DNA of 35,481 bases from a virus. Within the stretch, counting starts at the first letter, position 1. Every line of letters begins with the position of its first letter. Of this stretch, positions 14,178-21,725 are shown piece after piece. Position numbers and translations under genes: made by a program. The stretch spans positions 1 to 35,481 of IMG/VR virus record IMGVR_UViG_3300031539_000146; one strand, written 5' to 3'. The notes beneath the pieces were generated by a model. It saw only the letters and a list, made by a program, of their open reading frames with translations, made no database searches and had not been told where the DNA came from.

Positions 14178-15668
14178 TCAATCGCGCCAACGGGACTTCT
14201 TTTCTTCGGACATGACGCCGACTTCCAGTCCCTTCAACCGCGGCTTCAGGGCCCGAAGTCCGTGGACCAGGACGTCAACAATATCGTCATGGGCCCCGTT
14301 CGGGAAGTCCCCGATTTCCTTCAGGAAGTCCGCCAACCAGGAAGCGCGGACGGGGACCAGGACTTGACCGACTTCCATAATGCCCGTGACGGTATGGGCC
14401 CGCGTGACCTTGTCGTCAATGGCCTTGACCGCCCGAAGCGGGACGCCGCTATCAACCCGTAATTGCTGAATAAGGGATATTCCGGAAGACTTGTCTTCAA
14501 TCAGGACGCGGTCGGGGTTCCATTTATCATATTGCGCGGTCGCCGCCCTGGTCAATTCGGGGAAGGTAAGCCTGGCGACGTATAGGTCCAGAAGGAAGAA
14601 GCGCGTCGGCTTCCGCTGGTATCCGATAGTCAAACACGCCGAACGGTCATGCCGTTGCTTTTCCTTGTGGGCCGTGTCCCATATCTGAATTAAGCGGGAC
14701 CAGACCCGCGGAAAGTCCTTTTCTTCATACGACTTGAACCAGGCCGTCTTGATAATGCCGCCGCCTTCCGGTTGCGGCTTCCCGCGGTATTGGGCCGACC
14801 ACCAAAACGGACCGGACGATATTCGAAGCTTCTTCAGGGCGACGTCGTCGTATCGTTCGGGCCAAAGGGCTTCCCCGACCTTCCGCCCCAGGACGTCGTT
14901 TTCTTCCGCCAGGGCGGGAAGGTTGATAACTTCCCAGGGGTCCGGTTCGACGTCGCTTTCAACTTCCAGGACGCGGCCTTCGTCTTCTTCCTGGGGCGGG
15001 TTCCCCAACAAGGCCCCCGCCAGGTCTTGTTCATGCCAGCGTGTCATAATGACGATTATCGAACCGCCAGGGGCAAGCCTGGTCCTGGCGACCGACCGAT
15101 ACCAGTTCCAGTTCCGCCGGCGGTAAACGTCGGAAAGGGCTTCGGCGTCGTTTTTAATAGGGTCGTCAATGATAACCAGGTCGAAGCCGCGGCCGGTAAA
15201 CGGGCCCCCGATACCGGCGACGAACATTCCGCCGCCATATCCCCGAAGGTTCCAGCGGCCCTTCGCTTGCGTATCCTGGCGAAGCTGAAGCCCCAGTTCG
15301 TCGGGGTTGTCGGATATTGTGTCCTTCGCCTTGCCGCCCCATTCGGCGGCGTATTGCATTTCGTAAGACGCCAGGCCGACCTTCTTCCAGGGGAACTTCT
15401 TCAGGAACCAGACGGCGGTCCAGTGTGAAATAAGTTCGCTTTTCCCGTGTTGGGGCGGGACGGTTAGCACGAAGAAGCGTTGGCCCAGGGCGACTTCGGC
15501 GATACGTTCGGACAAGTATTCGACATGGCGCGGCCGTGTGTAAGCCCCGCGGGATATGTGTTCGGCCAGCGACGCCGGCGTCCTGGTCCAGTTCGCCAGG
15601 TTTTCCCGCTTCCGGATTTCGACCGAAGCGGCGGCGTCCTTCAATAGATACGGTTGTCGTGTTATCAT
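14178..15668 (-). CDS. Terminase large subunit (496 aa)
   Basis: ATPase motor plus nuclease. Walker A is PPQHGKSE (about residues 71-78), Walker B LVIIDDP (164-170), and the coupling segment IVIMTRWHEQDLAG follows. The C-terminal RNase-H-like nuclease shows acidic positions in QIWDTAHKEK, VLIEDKSSG and HDDIVDVLVHG. It packages DNA into the procapsid and cuts concatemers. The frame begins with TTG at 15674 and ATG at 15668. A promoter-like -10 overlaps the ATG, and no good ribosome site is visible, so the exact start is unsure. It lies below a probable small subunit two genes upstream. Confidence 0.9.
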   Translation of the reverse strand: MITRQPYLLKDAAASVEIRKRENLANWTRTPASLAEHISRGAYTRPRHVEYLSERIAEVALGQRFFVLTVPPQHGKSELISHWTAVWFLKKFPWKKVGLASYEMQYAAEWGGKAKDTISDNPDELGLQLRQDTQAKGRWNLRGYGGGMFVAGIGGPFTGRGFDLVIIDDPIKNDAEALSDVYRRRNWNWYRSVARTRLAPGGSIIVIMTRWHEQDLAGALLGNPPQEEDEGRVLEVESDVEPDPWEVINLPALAEENDVLGRKVGEALWPERYDDVALKKLRISSGPFWWSAQYRGKPQPEGGGIIKTAWFKSYEEKDFPRVWSRLIQIWDTAHKEKQRHDRSACLTIGYQRKPTRFFLLDLYVARLTFPELTRAATAQYDKWNPDRVLIEDKSSGISLIQQLRVDSGVPLRAVKAIDDKVTRAHTVTGIMEVGQVLVPVRASWLADFLKEIGDFPNGAHDDIVDVLVHGLRALKPRLKGLEVGVMSEEKKSRWRD

Positions 15669-15691
15669 AGCCAAAAGGTAACTTTTGTCAA
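15664..15691 (-). promoter_or_regulatory. Promoter-like TTGACA-16-TATGAT over the terminase start
   Basis: TTGACA at 15691-15686 and TATGAT at 15669-15664 with a 16-base spacer. The -10 box contains the terminase ATG, so a transcript from here would start inside the gene and could not give the full terminase. It may drive downstream genes or be chance. It overlaps the palindrome at 15678-15711. Confidence 0.45.
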
Positions 15692-15711
15692 CCGTGGTTC
15701 ACTAAAGTTAC
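15678..15711. repeat. 34-bp imperfect palindrome upstream of terminase
   Basis: Perfect outer arms GTAACTTT/AAAGTTAC and inner AACC/GGTT with symmetric GT/AC matches between them. It fills the 39-base gap between the upstream gene and terminase and covers a TTGACA box. It looks like an operator rather than a terminator, as no U-run follows on the minus strand. Confidence 0.6.
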
Positions 15712-16166
15712 TCATTCTTCCATTCAACTTTCACTTCGACCAGGTCCGCGAAGGCGTCGGGGTCCGCTTCGACCTGGTAATCGGGGACGGGTATCACTTC
15801 GAACCCAACGCCGAAGCCTGGTATAAGGATTGTCTTCGCCAGTCGTTCACGGACGCGAGCCGCCTGGTCCTGGGTCATAAAGAAGCGATACCTGGTCGGC
15901 GGCTCGACGGCGAATACCCCTTCGTAAGTGACGGGGCCGCCCGTTGTGTCCTGGGGCCGCTGAAGGCCGTTCCCCGCGGTTCCGAACAAAGCCGAAGCGT
16001 TCCCTGGCGGCTTGTATTTATGCGCGATTTCCAGGAAGGACGATTGCGGCTTCACTTCAGGACAACGCCGGCATTCACGCCAGGGCCGCTTCTTCCCCCT
16101 GGGACGAACGACCTTGATATTCCCCTTCTTCAGCGGGGCCCCGCATTTATGGCAAGCCCCTTTCAT
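15708..16166 (-). CDS. Zinc-ribbon protein upstream of terminase (152 aa)
   Basis: MKGACHKCGAPLKKG has a CxxC knuckle, completed by RECRRCPEV (CxxC, about residues 31-34). The rest is alpha/beta, with a central helix DQAARVRERLAK and an acidic end (LVEVKVEWKNE). The start overlaps the preceding stop (ATGA). It may bind DNA or assist terminase, as its neighbours do packaging, but this is inference. Confidence 0.65.
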   Translation of the reverse strand: MKGACHKCGAPLKKGNIKVVRPRGKKRPWRECRRCPEVKPQSSFLEIAHKYKPPGNASALFGTAGNGLQRPQDTTGGPVTYEGVFAVEPPTRYRFFMTQDQAARVRERLAKTILIPGFGVGFEVIPVPDYQVEADPDAFADLVEVKVEWKNE

Positions 16167-16402
16167 TTATCCCGCCAGTATCCCGTCAAGCTGATATTGA
16201 CCACGAAGCGGCCCGTCGGCCGGAATTGACATTGACCGATAAGGGTCGCTTGCCCTGGGTGTTCGCCTGGTTCCCGTTCCGTATATGGTTCGACGCATTC
16301 CGCTTCGGCCAGGACTTCCGTCTTCATTTCAACGATACGGAAGCGGCGAAGGAAGCGGCGAAGTTCCCCGACGAACGCGTGTTTCCTTTTCCATTCTGTC
16401 AT
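16163..16402 (-). CDS. Unknown small basic protein (79 aa)
   Basis: A basic N-terminus (KRKHAFVGELRRFLRRFRIV) is followed by beta strands ending VVNISLTGYWR. Start ATG at 16402 with AAAGGGGGACACA before it. It overlaps the genes on both sides by ATGA-type junctions, so it is a real member of this operon. No family recognised. Confidence 0.6.
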   Translation of the reverse strand: MTEWKRKHAFVGELRRFLRRFRIVEMKTEVLAEAECVEPYTEREPGEHPGQATLIGQCQFRPTGRFVVNISLTGYWRDK

Positions 16403-17073
16403 TGTGTCCCCCTTTCGGGAAGTGCCTTCGTCTTCCCGTAATAAGTGTTCAAGACCTGGTCGCCGCGCTGAATGAATTCGGCTTCCCGCTTCCGGACCAG
16501 TTCGGGCGGGTCGTTCGTGATAACGTTGACGGCCAGGAAGACGGCGAACATATCCTTGACCAGCGGCGGAAGGACTTCGATAATGACTTCGGCCTTCGAC
16601 GTGGCAAGTCCACGGGCCAGGCGTTCGCCATATTGGAACGTTTGGGCCAGCTTGCCGATAGTCTGAAGGTCAATGTCCAGGGTCGGGGCCATGCCCGCCG
16701 CGACCTTCTTTTCGATTTCCTGGTTCCAGTGTTTTATCCCCGCCGTGACCAGCGCGCCAATATCCTTGAAGGTCCGCGCGTGTTCTTCGTTCATTCGGTC
16801 AACCTGGTCCTGGACGTCAACGAACCCCGCGCTTTCATGCCTGGCGGCCCGTTCCAGTATCTTCGCTTGCCAACCGTAATCGGACGAATACCGTTCCAGG
16901 GTCTTCAGGGATATTTCCGCCCCGACGCCGCGGACAAGCCCCCACAATCGCTTCAGGGTTCGCGTAACCCCCATTTGTTCATATACCAGGAAGAAGTATT
17001 CCTGGCGTTCGTCGGCCCGAAGCGCGTTCCAAGGACGGACCGTCTTCTTATGACTTCGCGGCTTTTCGTTCAT
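16399..17073 (-). CDS. Probable terminase small subunit (224 aa)
   Basis: An N-terminal helix-turn-helix-like region (GVTRTLKRLWGLV ... ISLKTLERYSSDYGWQAK, about residues 36-75) is followed by a long helical, oligomerisation-type domain (VDRMNEEHARTFKDIG onward), as in small terminases that recognise the packaging site. It lies three genes above the large subunit. The frame extends upstream to 17151, but the ATG at 17073 with GGAAGGATACGATA before it is better placed and overlaps the Rmf-like gene by only 26 bases. The small terminase identity is inferred from fold pattern and position. Confidence 0.65.
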   Translation of the reverse strand: MNEKPRSHKKTVRPWNALRADERQEYFFLVYEQMGVTRTLKRLWGLVRGVGAEISLKTLERYSSDYGWQAKILERAARHESAGFVDVQDQVDRMNEEHARTFKDIGALVTAGIKHWNQEIEKKVAAGMAPTLDIDLQTIGKLAQTFQYGERLARGLATSKAEVIIEVLPPLVKDMFAVFLAVNVITNDPPELVRKREAEFIQRGDQVLNTYYGKTKALPERGTQ

Positions 17074-17236
17074 TATCGTATCCTTCCAACCACGCCCGAA
17101 TATAGCCGCGCGACCAGGTAATCGCCCCGCGATATGTTCGGTTGTCGCCATACGGACAAGCGGTTCGGGGCTTGCCTTCGCGGGCGGCTTGACGCCCCTT
17201 TTCTTCCGCGGCGGCCAGGCGTGGGTTATCGTTCAA
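17048..17236 (-). CDS. Ribosome-modulation-factor-like small protein (62 aa), TTG start
   Basis: The pattern EKGRQAAREGKPRTACPYG ... WSRGYIRAWLEGYDNER matches Rmf-like proteins (G-x2-A-x-G ... CPY ... W-x2-G), small factors that in bacteria bind and dimerise idle 70S ribosomes. Phage copies are known but their role is not. The first codon is TTG at 17236, placed six bases after GAAGGGGG, and no ATG lies nearby, so the ribosome site decides the start. It overlaps genes on both sides. Confidence 0.62.
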   Translation of the reverse strand: MNDNPRLAAAEEKGRQAAREGKPRTACPYGDNRTYRGAITWSRGYIRAWLEGYDNERKAAKS

Positions 17237-18326
17237 TGTCGGCCCCCTTCCCGTGTCCGTGGTTACTCATTCCGATTGGCGTCCGTTTCCCGACGGCGAC
17301 CGCGCGGCAATGCCGGCATATCCGGTCGCCCGCGTTTTCCCGCCAGTCCAGGGCGGCGGCCAATACCTGAATATCGTCGGCGGGACCCGCGACGCCCTGG
17401 CATTGCCCGACTTCTTCAATGTCGGTCTTTTCGACCATAATCCAGTCGCAAAGGCGTATCGGGTAGCCGTAGGGTTGCCGGTAAACGTGGACGCGGTTCC
17501 GCTTTTGTCCCGCCTGGCGGCCGATAATGTCACGGTTCGGCTTGCCCGCTTCCAGGGTTTCCCGCGGGATATTGACGACCGTGGTCGGCCGTTTGTCCAG
17601 GTCCTTCAGTATTTCGTCAACCCTTCCTGGAACCGCGCGAATGTCCCGAACACGTTCCCGCCAAGCTTGCCCCTTCGTCCCGTTGTGGAAGTCAATCCGA
17701 ACCAGTTCGCCGCGGGTTTCCGCCAGGACATATTCACAAGGTAACGGGGCATGACCAGGGGCCCGAAGTTGAATGCCGACCGCGCGCCAGGCTTCGAAGA
17801 CAAGTTCGGTACAAATGAAAGCCTGGTCCCTGGCGTATGGAATGTCGGCGGGTCCCATGCGGCGCGGGGCTTTCCCGTGGACCAGGCGGCCGGCCTGGAA
17901 CTGAAGGACCCCGACCAGAAGCTTCAGGTATAGCGTGAAGTCGTATCCGTGACGGCCGAACCGTGACGCCTTTTCGACGACGATTTGGCCCAGTTGGTCG
18001 AACGACCGCGACGCGTTCAATCGAAGCTTGTGGTTGTTGAAGACGAACCAGAATTTCGCGTGTTCGTCGTTGACCCTGAAGACCTGGTAATCGCGGCCCC
18101 GATACCAGGAAAGCCGGCCCATTGTCGGGCCCTTCGCGACGCTTTCGATTATGGAATAATCGTCTTCGCCGGCCAGGTAAGCGTCAATCAATAGGAAGTG
18201 GTAAAGCGCGGTCCGCGGGGTGAATAGGAAGCGGGCCAGTTTACCCAGGAATGAGTAATTCGCGACGCCGACGACGTCGCCAGGTTCATATATTACCCGC
18301 CGGTCTTCGTCTTGTCTAACCTTCAT
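17226..18326 (-). CDS. Permuted NlpC/P60 (papain-like) hydrolase with C-terminal extension (366 aa)
   Basis: The YaeF/YiiX-type permuted papain order is visible. PGDVVGVAN (about residues 15-23) is followed by a His in LYHFLLIDAY (H43), then IIESVAKGPTMG (59-70), and the catalytic Cys comes late in AFICTELVFEAWRAVG (C172). Such enzymes cut peptide or ester bonds in the cell wall or lipids. The last about 150 residues are unrelated and contain a CxxC (RICRHC). It is the only lysin-like gene in the genome, so an endolysin role is possible, though its place beside packaging genes also fits a virion or internal enzyme. It overlaps its neighbour by ATGA. Confidence 0.68.
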   Translation of the reverse strand: MKVRQDEDRRVIYEPGDVVGVANYSFLGKLARFLFTPRTALYHFLLIDAYLAGEDDYSIIESVAKGPTMGRLSWYRGRDYQVFRVNDEHAKFWFVFNNHKLRLNASRSFDQLGQIVVEKASRFGRHGYDFTLYLKLLVGVLQFQAGRLVHGKAPRRMGPADIPYARDQAFICTELVFEAWRAVGIQLRAPGHAPLPCEYVLAETRGELVRIDFHNGTKGQAWRERVRDIRAVPGRVDEILKDLDKRPTTVVNIPRETLEAGKPNRDIIGRQAGQKRNRVHVYRQPYGYPIRLCDWIMVEKTDIEEVGQCQGVAGPADDIQVLAAALDWRENAGDRICRHCRAVAVGKRTPIGMSNHGHGKGADIER

Positions 18327-18616
18327 GGTTTCCCCCTTTGCGCTTGTCGCGCTTCTTTTATTGCCTGGTCCCCCATGCCAGGCTTCGGGATATATAGCTT
18401 CGGGCCCTGGTCCGTCGCTGGCCCTTCCGCCGGCGGCGGTTCCCCCAGGTGGTTCATTATGAACACGACGTCTTCAATCAAGTTCCTATGCTTGATACAG
18501 GCGTCGGGCTTGCCTGGTTCCTTCGCGAATATGGCCCCGCAATTCGGGAACCCGCAACGGAAAAGCGGTTCGCGCTTTGCATTGAAGACTTGTTTCCCGC
18601 CCTTCTTATTCGCCAT
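18323..18616 (-). CDS. Small Cys-containing protein (97 aa)
   Basis: FRCGFPNCGAIFAKEPGK with a later Cys and His (DACIKHRN) suggests a C2HC-like zinc site near residues 19-43. The C-terminal half is Pro/Gly-rich. The frame opens at 18631, but ATG 18616 has GAAGGGGGTATCA at the right distance and is preferred. Function unknown. Confidence 0.62.
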   Translation of the reverse strand: MANKKGGKQVFNAKREPLFRCGFPNCGAIFAKEPGKPDACIKHRNLIEDVVFIMNHLGEPPPAEGPATDQGPKLYIPKPGMGDQAIKEARQAQRGKP

Positions 18617-19043
18617 TGATACCCCCTTCAAGATTGACTTCGAATAGCTTCAGCGCGCCCTTGTATGGTATAGGCGTATCGTATCGTTTCGGGTCCGCCA
18701 GGACAAGGCCGTATCCGCCGACGAACCACGGCGACCACTGGACGGGCGACCGATATTCAGGGAAAAGCGGTTCCTGGCCCTGGCGAAGACAATCAACCAG
18801 GACCGCTTCGCCGATAATCGCCCCCCTGGTCCGCGGGGTCGCCTGGAATAGTTCGCGGTCCGCGGGTTCCAGGTTCGCGTTCAACCATTCTTCCGTATAT
18901 GGCGGCGGGTAGTAATCGGGGGCGTCGGACGCGTGAATGTATATCAGGCCGCGGAAGGCCGTTCGCCAGGGCCGGTTGTCCACGGGCTTCAGGCCCAGGA
19001 CCGCCAGGGTCGCCCAGGGTTCCCGAAACGATAACGCCTTCAC
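18606..19043 (-). CDS. ASCH-domain protein (145 aa), GTG start
   Basis: The opening VKALSFREPWATLAVLGLKP, then NRPWRTAFRGLIYIHAS (about residues 22-38), is the ASCH signature (PWA-x-LI-x-G-K...R-x-W-x-T-x-RG). The domain binds or acts on RNA or modified nucleosides; some members deaminate or hydrolyse N4-acetylcytidine. GTG at 19043 overlaps the preceding stop (GTGA) and has GGGGAAGG upstream. The frame runs back to 19196, but that part has no family resemblance. It sits with DUF1643 and radical SAM genes. Confidence 0.75.
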   Translation of the reverse strand: MKALSFREPWATLAVLGLKPVDNRPWRTAFRGLIYIHASDAPDYYPPPYTEEWLNANLEPADRELFQATPRTRGAIIGEAVLVDCLRQGQEPLFPEYRSPVQWSPWFVGGYGLVLADPKRYDTPIPYKGALKLFEVNLEGGINGE

Positions 19044-19303
19044 TTCGCCTTCCCCGACGCCGTGACCGCGGCTTCGTTGTCCTGGCGATACCGTTCGCCG
19101 CCGGCGCGGATATTGGCGGCTTCTTCTTCCGTGAACATACCCGACGCGACGGCCTTCTTCAGCGTGAAGGTATGGCCGCGCTTCCCGCCAGGGCAAGCGA
19201 AAGTAATCCCTTCGTTCAGGTCCCCTTCGGTCAAGCTAACGTAAGAATGAAGTTCGGTCGCCTGGACCGTGTGACCGGACGGGCAAGTGAATTCGGTCTT
19301 CAT
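19040..19303 (-). CDS. Unknown small protein with CPSGH motif (87 aa)
   Basis: MKTEFTCPSGHTVQATE and ITFACPGGKRGHTFTLKK give two C-P-x-G-(x)-H units, possibly a small zinc site. A helical end FTEEEAANIRAGGERYR follows. Start ATG at 19303 with AAAGGGGGACAAT before it, overlapping the DUF1643 stop. No known family recognised. Confidence 0.62.
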   Translation of the reverse strand: MKTEFTCPSGHTVQATELHSYVSLTEGDLNEGITFACPGGKRGHTFTLKKAVASGMFTEEEAANIRAGGERYRQDNEAAVTASGKAK

Positions 19304-19797
19304 ATTGTCCCCCTTTCGTATGTAATGAACGGCGTGTCCGCCTTCAAGTAAAGCGGGTGTTTCGGCCAGCCGTCCTTCGTTTTCCCCAGGCATAAGACGG
19401 GGTTCCCGACCAGGGCCAGGACTTCTTCGGGCCTGGTCCGCGCCAGGTCCCCGAAATGGCCCCAACCGGCCAGGGTCGCCGAACAAAGCCCCCGCATTTG
19501 GCGAAGGGCTTCGTCGTTGGAAGCCTGGTCCCGCGTCATGTCCAGGTTCCCAGGGTTCGCCGTTACCTGGTCGAATAGGTTCCCGACGAATAGGCCGCCC
19601 CAACCGTTTTCGCGGGCGAAGCGGGCGACGCGGACAATGGTCGGGTCGTCCTGGTATTCGGTCGCCGTGGACGGGTTCAAGCCTATGAAAAGAAGCGCGG
19701 GTTTCGCCTGGTCCCATACCCGCCAAAGCGCGAAGCGGAAGCGTCGGCATTCGCTTTCACTGAAGACGGCCCCGCTTATGGTCCCGCCGATATCCAC
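19300..19797 (-). CDS. DUF1643 protein (165 aa), GTG start
   Basis: RRFRFALWRVWDQAKPALLF, then IGLNPSTATEYQDDPTIVRVARFARENGWGG-type sequence (about residues 35-65) and VGNLFDQVTANP, is the DUF1643 signature (LNPSTA-x4-DPT). It is a widely spread phage/bacterial family of unproven function, related by fold to uracil-DNA-glycosylase-like proteins in some analyses. GTG 19797 lies seven bases after GAAGAAGG and overlaps the zinc-ribbon gene by 22 bases. A longer frame to 19905 is Pro/Arg-rich antisense-like sequence and is rejected. Confidence 0.8.
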   Translation of the reverse strand: MDIGGTISGAVFSESECRRFRFALWRVWDQAKPALLFIGLNPSTATEYQDDPTIVRVARFARENGWGGLFVGNLFDQVTANPGNLDMTRDQASNDEALRQMRGLCSATLAGWGHFGDLARTRPEEVLALVGNPVLCLGKTKDGWPKHPLYLKADTPFITYERGTI

Positions 19798-20000
19798 TTC
19801 GGGACCTTCTTCCCGCTGGCGTCCCGCTTCCACGGGAAGCCCCCCAGGACGTTTCGGTTCCGCTTCAGCGGTTGGGCCCCTGGGACCCCGCGGCATTGCG
19901 GACAAACGGGCGTGTCCCTTTCCCAGTCCTTTTCGACCCCGTCAACGGTTTCTATTCGGGCCATGTTTTGCCCGCATTGTGAACAAACGACAATGTCCAT
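19776..20000 (-). CDS. Zinc-ribbon protein (74 aa)
   Basis: MDIVVCSQCGQNMARIETVD and TPVCPQCRGV provide two CxxC knuckles (about residues 6-9 and 33-36). Start ATG at 20000 with AAAGGGGGAAAT before it; an upstream in-frame ATG at 20015 lacks such spacing. It lies between the radical SAM and DUF1643 genes and could be a partner for either. Unknown role. Confidence 0.68.
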   Translation of the reverse strand: MDIVVCSQCGQNMARIETVDGVEKDWERDTPVCPQCRGVPGAQPLKRNRNVLGGFPWKRDASGKKVPKWISAGP

Positions 20001-20011
20001 ATTTCCCCCTT

Positions 20012-20791
20012 TCAATTCGGGACCAGGCCGACGGTTATCCCGTCGGGGCGGCCGATATAGCGCGCCAGGTCCTTCTTGATATAGTAATTCGCCCCCAGGC
20101 GGTCCAGAAGACCGACGACTTCCTGGGCGAATACCTTCCAGTCAACCGGCGGCGGAACCAGGTCCCGCGGAAGCTTCCCTGAATAGTTCAACGTCCCGAC
20201 CTTGAAGACGTCAACGAATTTCGCCGTCGCTTCAATCAGGGCCAGGGTTTCCGTATAGTCAATGACGGGTTCACATGATACCCAGGTCCCAATTCCGCGC
20301 TTGTGGGCGTCGTCCAGGGAAAGCATTCGGTCAATGGGAAGGGCCGCCCCTGGTTCCCAGGTCCGCGAAAGCTTCGGGTCCATAAACGTCAAGGTCGTCC
20401 CGAATAGGTCCCCGCCGTCCAGAAGGTCGAAGTCGTGTGTCGCGCGGAAGCCGCCCTTCGTTAGAATGGCGACGCCCAGGTTCGCCGCGTGAAGAATTTC
20501 AATCGCCCGCCTGGTCAAGTGGAAGCGTTCTTCGGCGGGTTGATACGGGTCCGTCACGAACGACAAAAGAACGTGCCGGCTTTCATAATTTCCTTCAAGG
20601 CGCGCGGCGTCCTTCGCCAGTTCCCCCAGGACGTCGGCCCGCCTGGGGAACGACGGCCCGAAGAATTCCTTCGGGTCCTTCCGAAGAACGTCGGCCCCGT
20701 AGCAATAGGCGCAAGCGTGTTCGCAACCTGAATATAAGTTGGCCGCCAGTTCGAAGTATTCCCTGGCGCGGCCCCTGGTTTCGTATATCAT
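20012..20791 (-). CDS. Radical SAM protein, SPL-like (259 aa)
   Basis: The Fe-S motif C-x3-C-x2-C is at residues 23, 27 and 30 (SGCEHACAYCYG). FVTDPYQPAE (about 98), ILTKGGFRATHD (about 125) and VSCEPVIDYTETL (about 188) follow. This is the spore-photoproduct-lyase/Rv2578c-like radical SAM group, found in many phages and in DNA repair contexts. It would bind a 4Fe-4S cluster and S-adenosylmethionine. The substrate is unknown; nucleic acid is the best guess given the nearby ASCH and DUF1643 genes. Confidence 0.82.
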   Translation of the reverse strand: MIYETRGRAREYFELAANLYSGCEHACAYCYGADVLRKDPKEFFGPSFPRRADVLGELAKDAARLEGNYESRHVLLSFVTDPYQPAEERFHLTRRAIEILHAANLGVAILTKGGFRATHDFDLLDGGDLFGTTLTFMDPKLSRTWEPGAALPIDRMLSLDDAHKRGIGTWVSCEPVIDYTETLALIEATAKFVDVFKVGTLNYSGKLPRDLVPPPVDWKVFAQEVVGLLDRLGANYYIKKDLARYIGRPDGITVGLVPN

Positions 20792-21015
20792 GCGGGCCCC
20801 CTTTCCAGCAAAGCGCGAAGGTCGTCCGCTTCAATCAGGACGGGGCAAGTCAAGCTTTCCAGGTTGTCGTTCCCGTCGCCTTGCCAATACCAGACTTCGC
20901 CCTGGCGTTCACGCTGAAGCGCGGCGTTTTCGTCGGATAGCTTTTCGGCTTCCCGTTTTATCACGGCCAGGGCTTCGTCCAGGTCGTGAAATGCCTTTTC
21001 CAGTTCGTTTCCCAT
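20788..21015 (-). CDS. Coiled-coil small protein (75 aa)
   Basis: The first about 40 residues form an evident coiled coil (LEKAFHDLDEALAVIKREAE, then EKLSDENAALQRER). A short strand region and helix ADDLRALLERG follow. Start ATG at 21015 with AAAGGGGGAAATTGAA before it. It overlaps the radical SAM ATG (ATGA). Unknown function. Confidence 0.62.
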   Translation of the reverse strand: MGNELEKAFHDLDEALAVIKREAEKLSDENAALQRERQGEVWYWQGDGNDNLESLTCPVLIEADDLRALLERGPA

Positions 21016-21030
21016 TTCAATTTCCCCCTT

Positions 21031-21237
21031 TCATGCTTTGCCCCACAACTTCTTCCGTCGTTGGGGCGGTTGATAACATTCTTCGTGTTTATAAATGGTC
21101 GTCATATAGGACCCGCCGCAACTTGATTGACGGGACGTCGTCTTGATAGCGCGGTCCCCGACGTGAATGGTCTTGTCCGCCCGCTGGCATTTATGGCATT
21201 CGTGTTCGGCGGTCGCCGTGAATAATATCGCGGTCAT
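21031..21237 (-). CDS. Zinc-knuckle protein (68 aa)
   Basis: HECHKCQRADKTIHVGDRAI and a later CGGSYM...HEECYQ give C-x2-C ... H-x2-C zinc ligands (residues about 14-17 and 51-54), as in small PARP-finger-like phage proteins. The end is very basic (PPQRRKKLWGKA). It overlaps the RuvC-like gene by ATGA. Confidence 0.65.
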   Translation of the reverse strand: MTAILFTATAEHECHKCQRADKTIHVGDRAIKTTSRQSSCGGSYMTTIYKHEECYQPPQRRKKLWGKA

Positions 21238-21725
21238 GTCGTCATTCCTTCCAGCTTCCGAAGGCCCCCGTGGTAAACGCCTATCGCGACGGCGTCGTAT
21301 TCGTGTTCGGTCAAGTCGTCGGGGATACTGGGGAACCTGAAGCGGATATTGTTCTTCACGATTTCCTTCGGGGCGTGGACGTGCCCGACGACGGCGTTCT
21401 TCCAGGTCGCGGGGTTATAGGCGGCCAGGGGAAGCTTGACCCCCTTCGCCCATTCCTGAATTGACCGGAAGATAATCTGAAGCCCCGCGATATTCCGGAA
21501 GCGGTTCTTCGAATGCCAGGCCGTCTTCACGTCTTCGATAGCGATTTCCTGGAAGTGATACACTTGTGTCAAGTGTATCAACTCATTGACGACGTACTGG
21601 AACCGGAAGGAATATTCGACTTTGCGAAGGTCAATCTTCCCCCAGGCGACCAGTCCTTCGTCCTGGAATATGGCCCAACCCGTGAAGGTCGTCGCGGGGT
21701 CAAGTGATATGAACCTGGTCGTCAT
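21234..21725 (-). CDS. RuvC-like Holliday junction resolvase (163 aa)
   Basis: RNase-H-fold nuclease with acidic residues D9 (FISLDPATTFTGWA), E64 (AIEDVKTAW) and a C-terminal H-x2-D (EHEYDAVAIG, D144), the order seen in RuvC. Phage RuvC-like proteins resolve branched replication or recombination intermediates before packaging. It is coupled to the helicase loader upstream (overlap 21722-21725). A 25-bp palindrome with the iteron core lies inside it. Confidence 0.82.
   Translation of the reverse strand: MTTRFISLDPATTFTGWAIFQDEGLVAWGKIDLRKVEYSFRFQYVVNELIHLTQVYHFQEIAIEDVKTAWHSKNRFRNIAGLQIIFRSIQEWAKGVKLPLAAYNPATWKNAVVGHVHAPKEIVKNNIRFRFPSIPDDLTEHEYDAVAIGVYHGGLRKLEGMTT
21556..21580. repeat. 25-bp palindrome with iteron-like core inside the resolvase gene
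   Basis: TGATACACTTG and CAAGTGTATCA arms around a TGT centre; 11 of 12 arm positions match. It contains TTGTGTCAAGT, the eleven-base core of the first origin iteron, so the same protein could bind here. Confidence 0.65.

Noticed and set aside
19300-19905. Longer DUF1643 gene with 36 extra N-terminal residues
   Set aside because: The extra part is Pro/Arg/Gly-rich out-of-frame sequence of the zinc-ribbon gene. GTG 19797 has a proper ribosome site.
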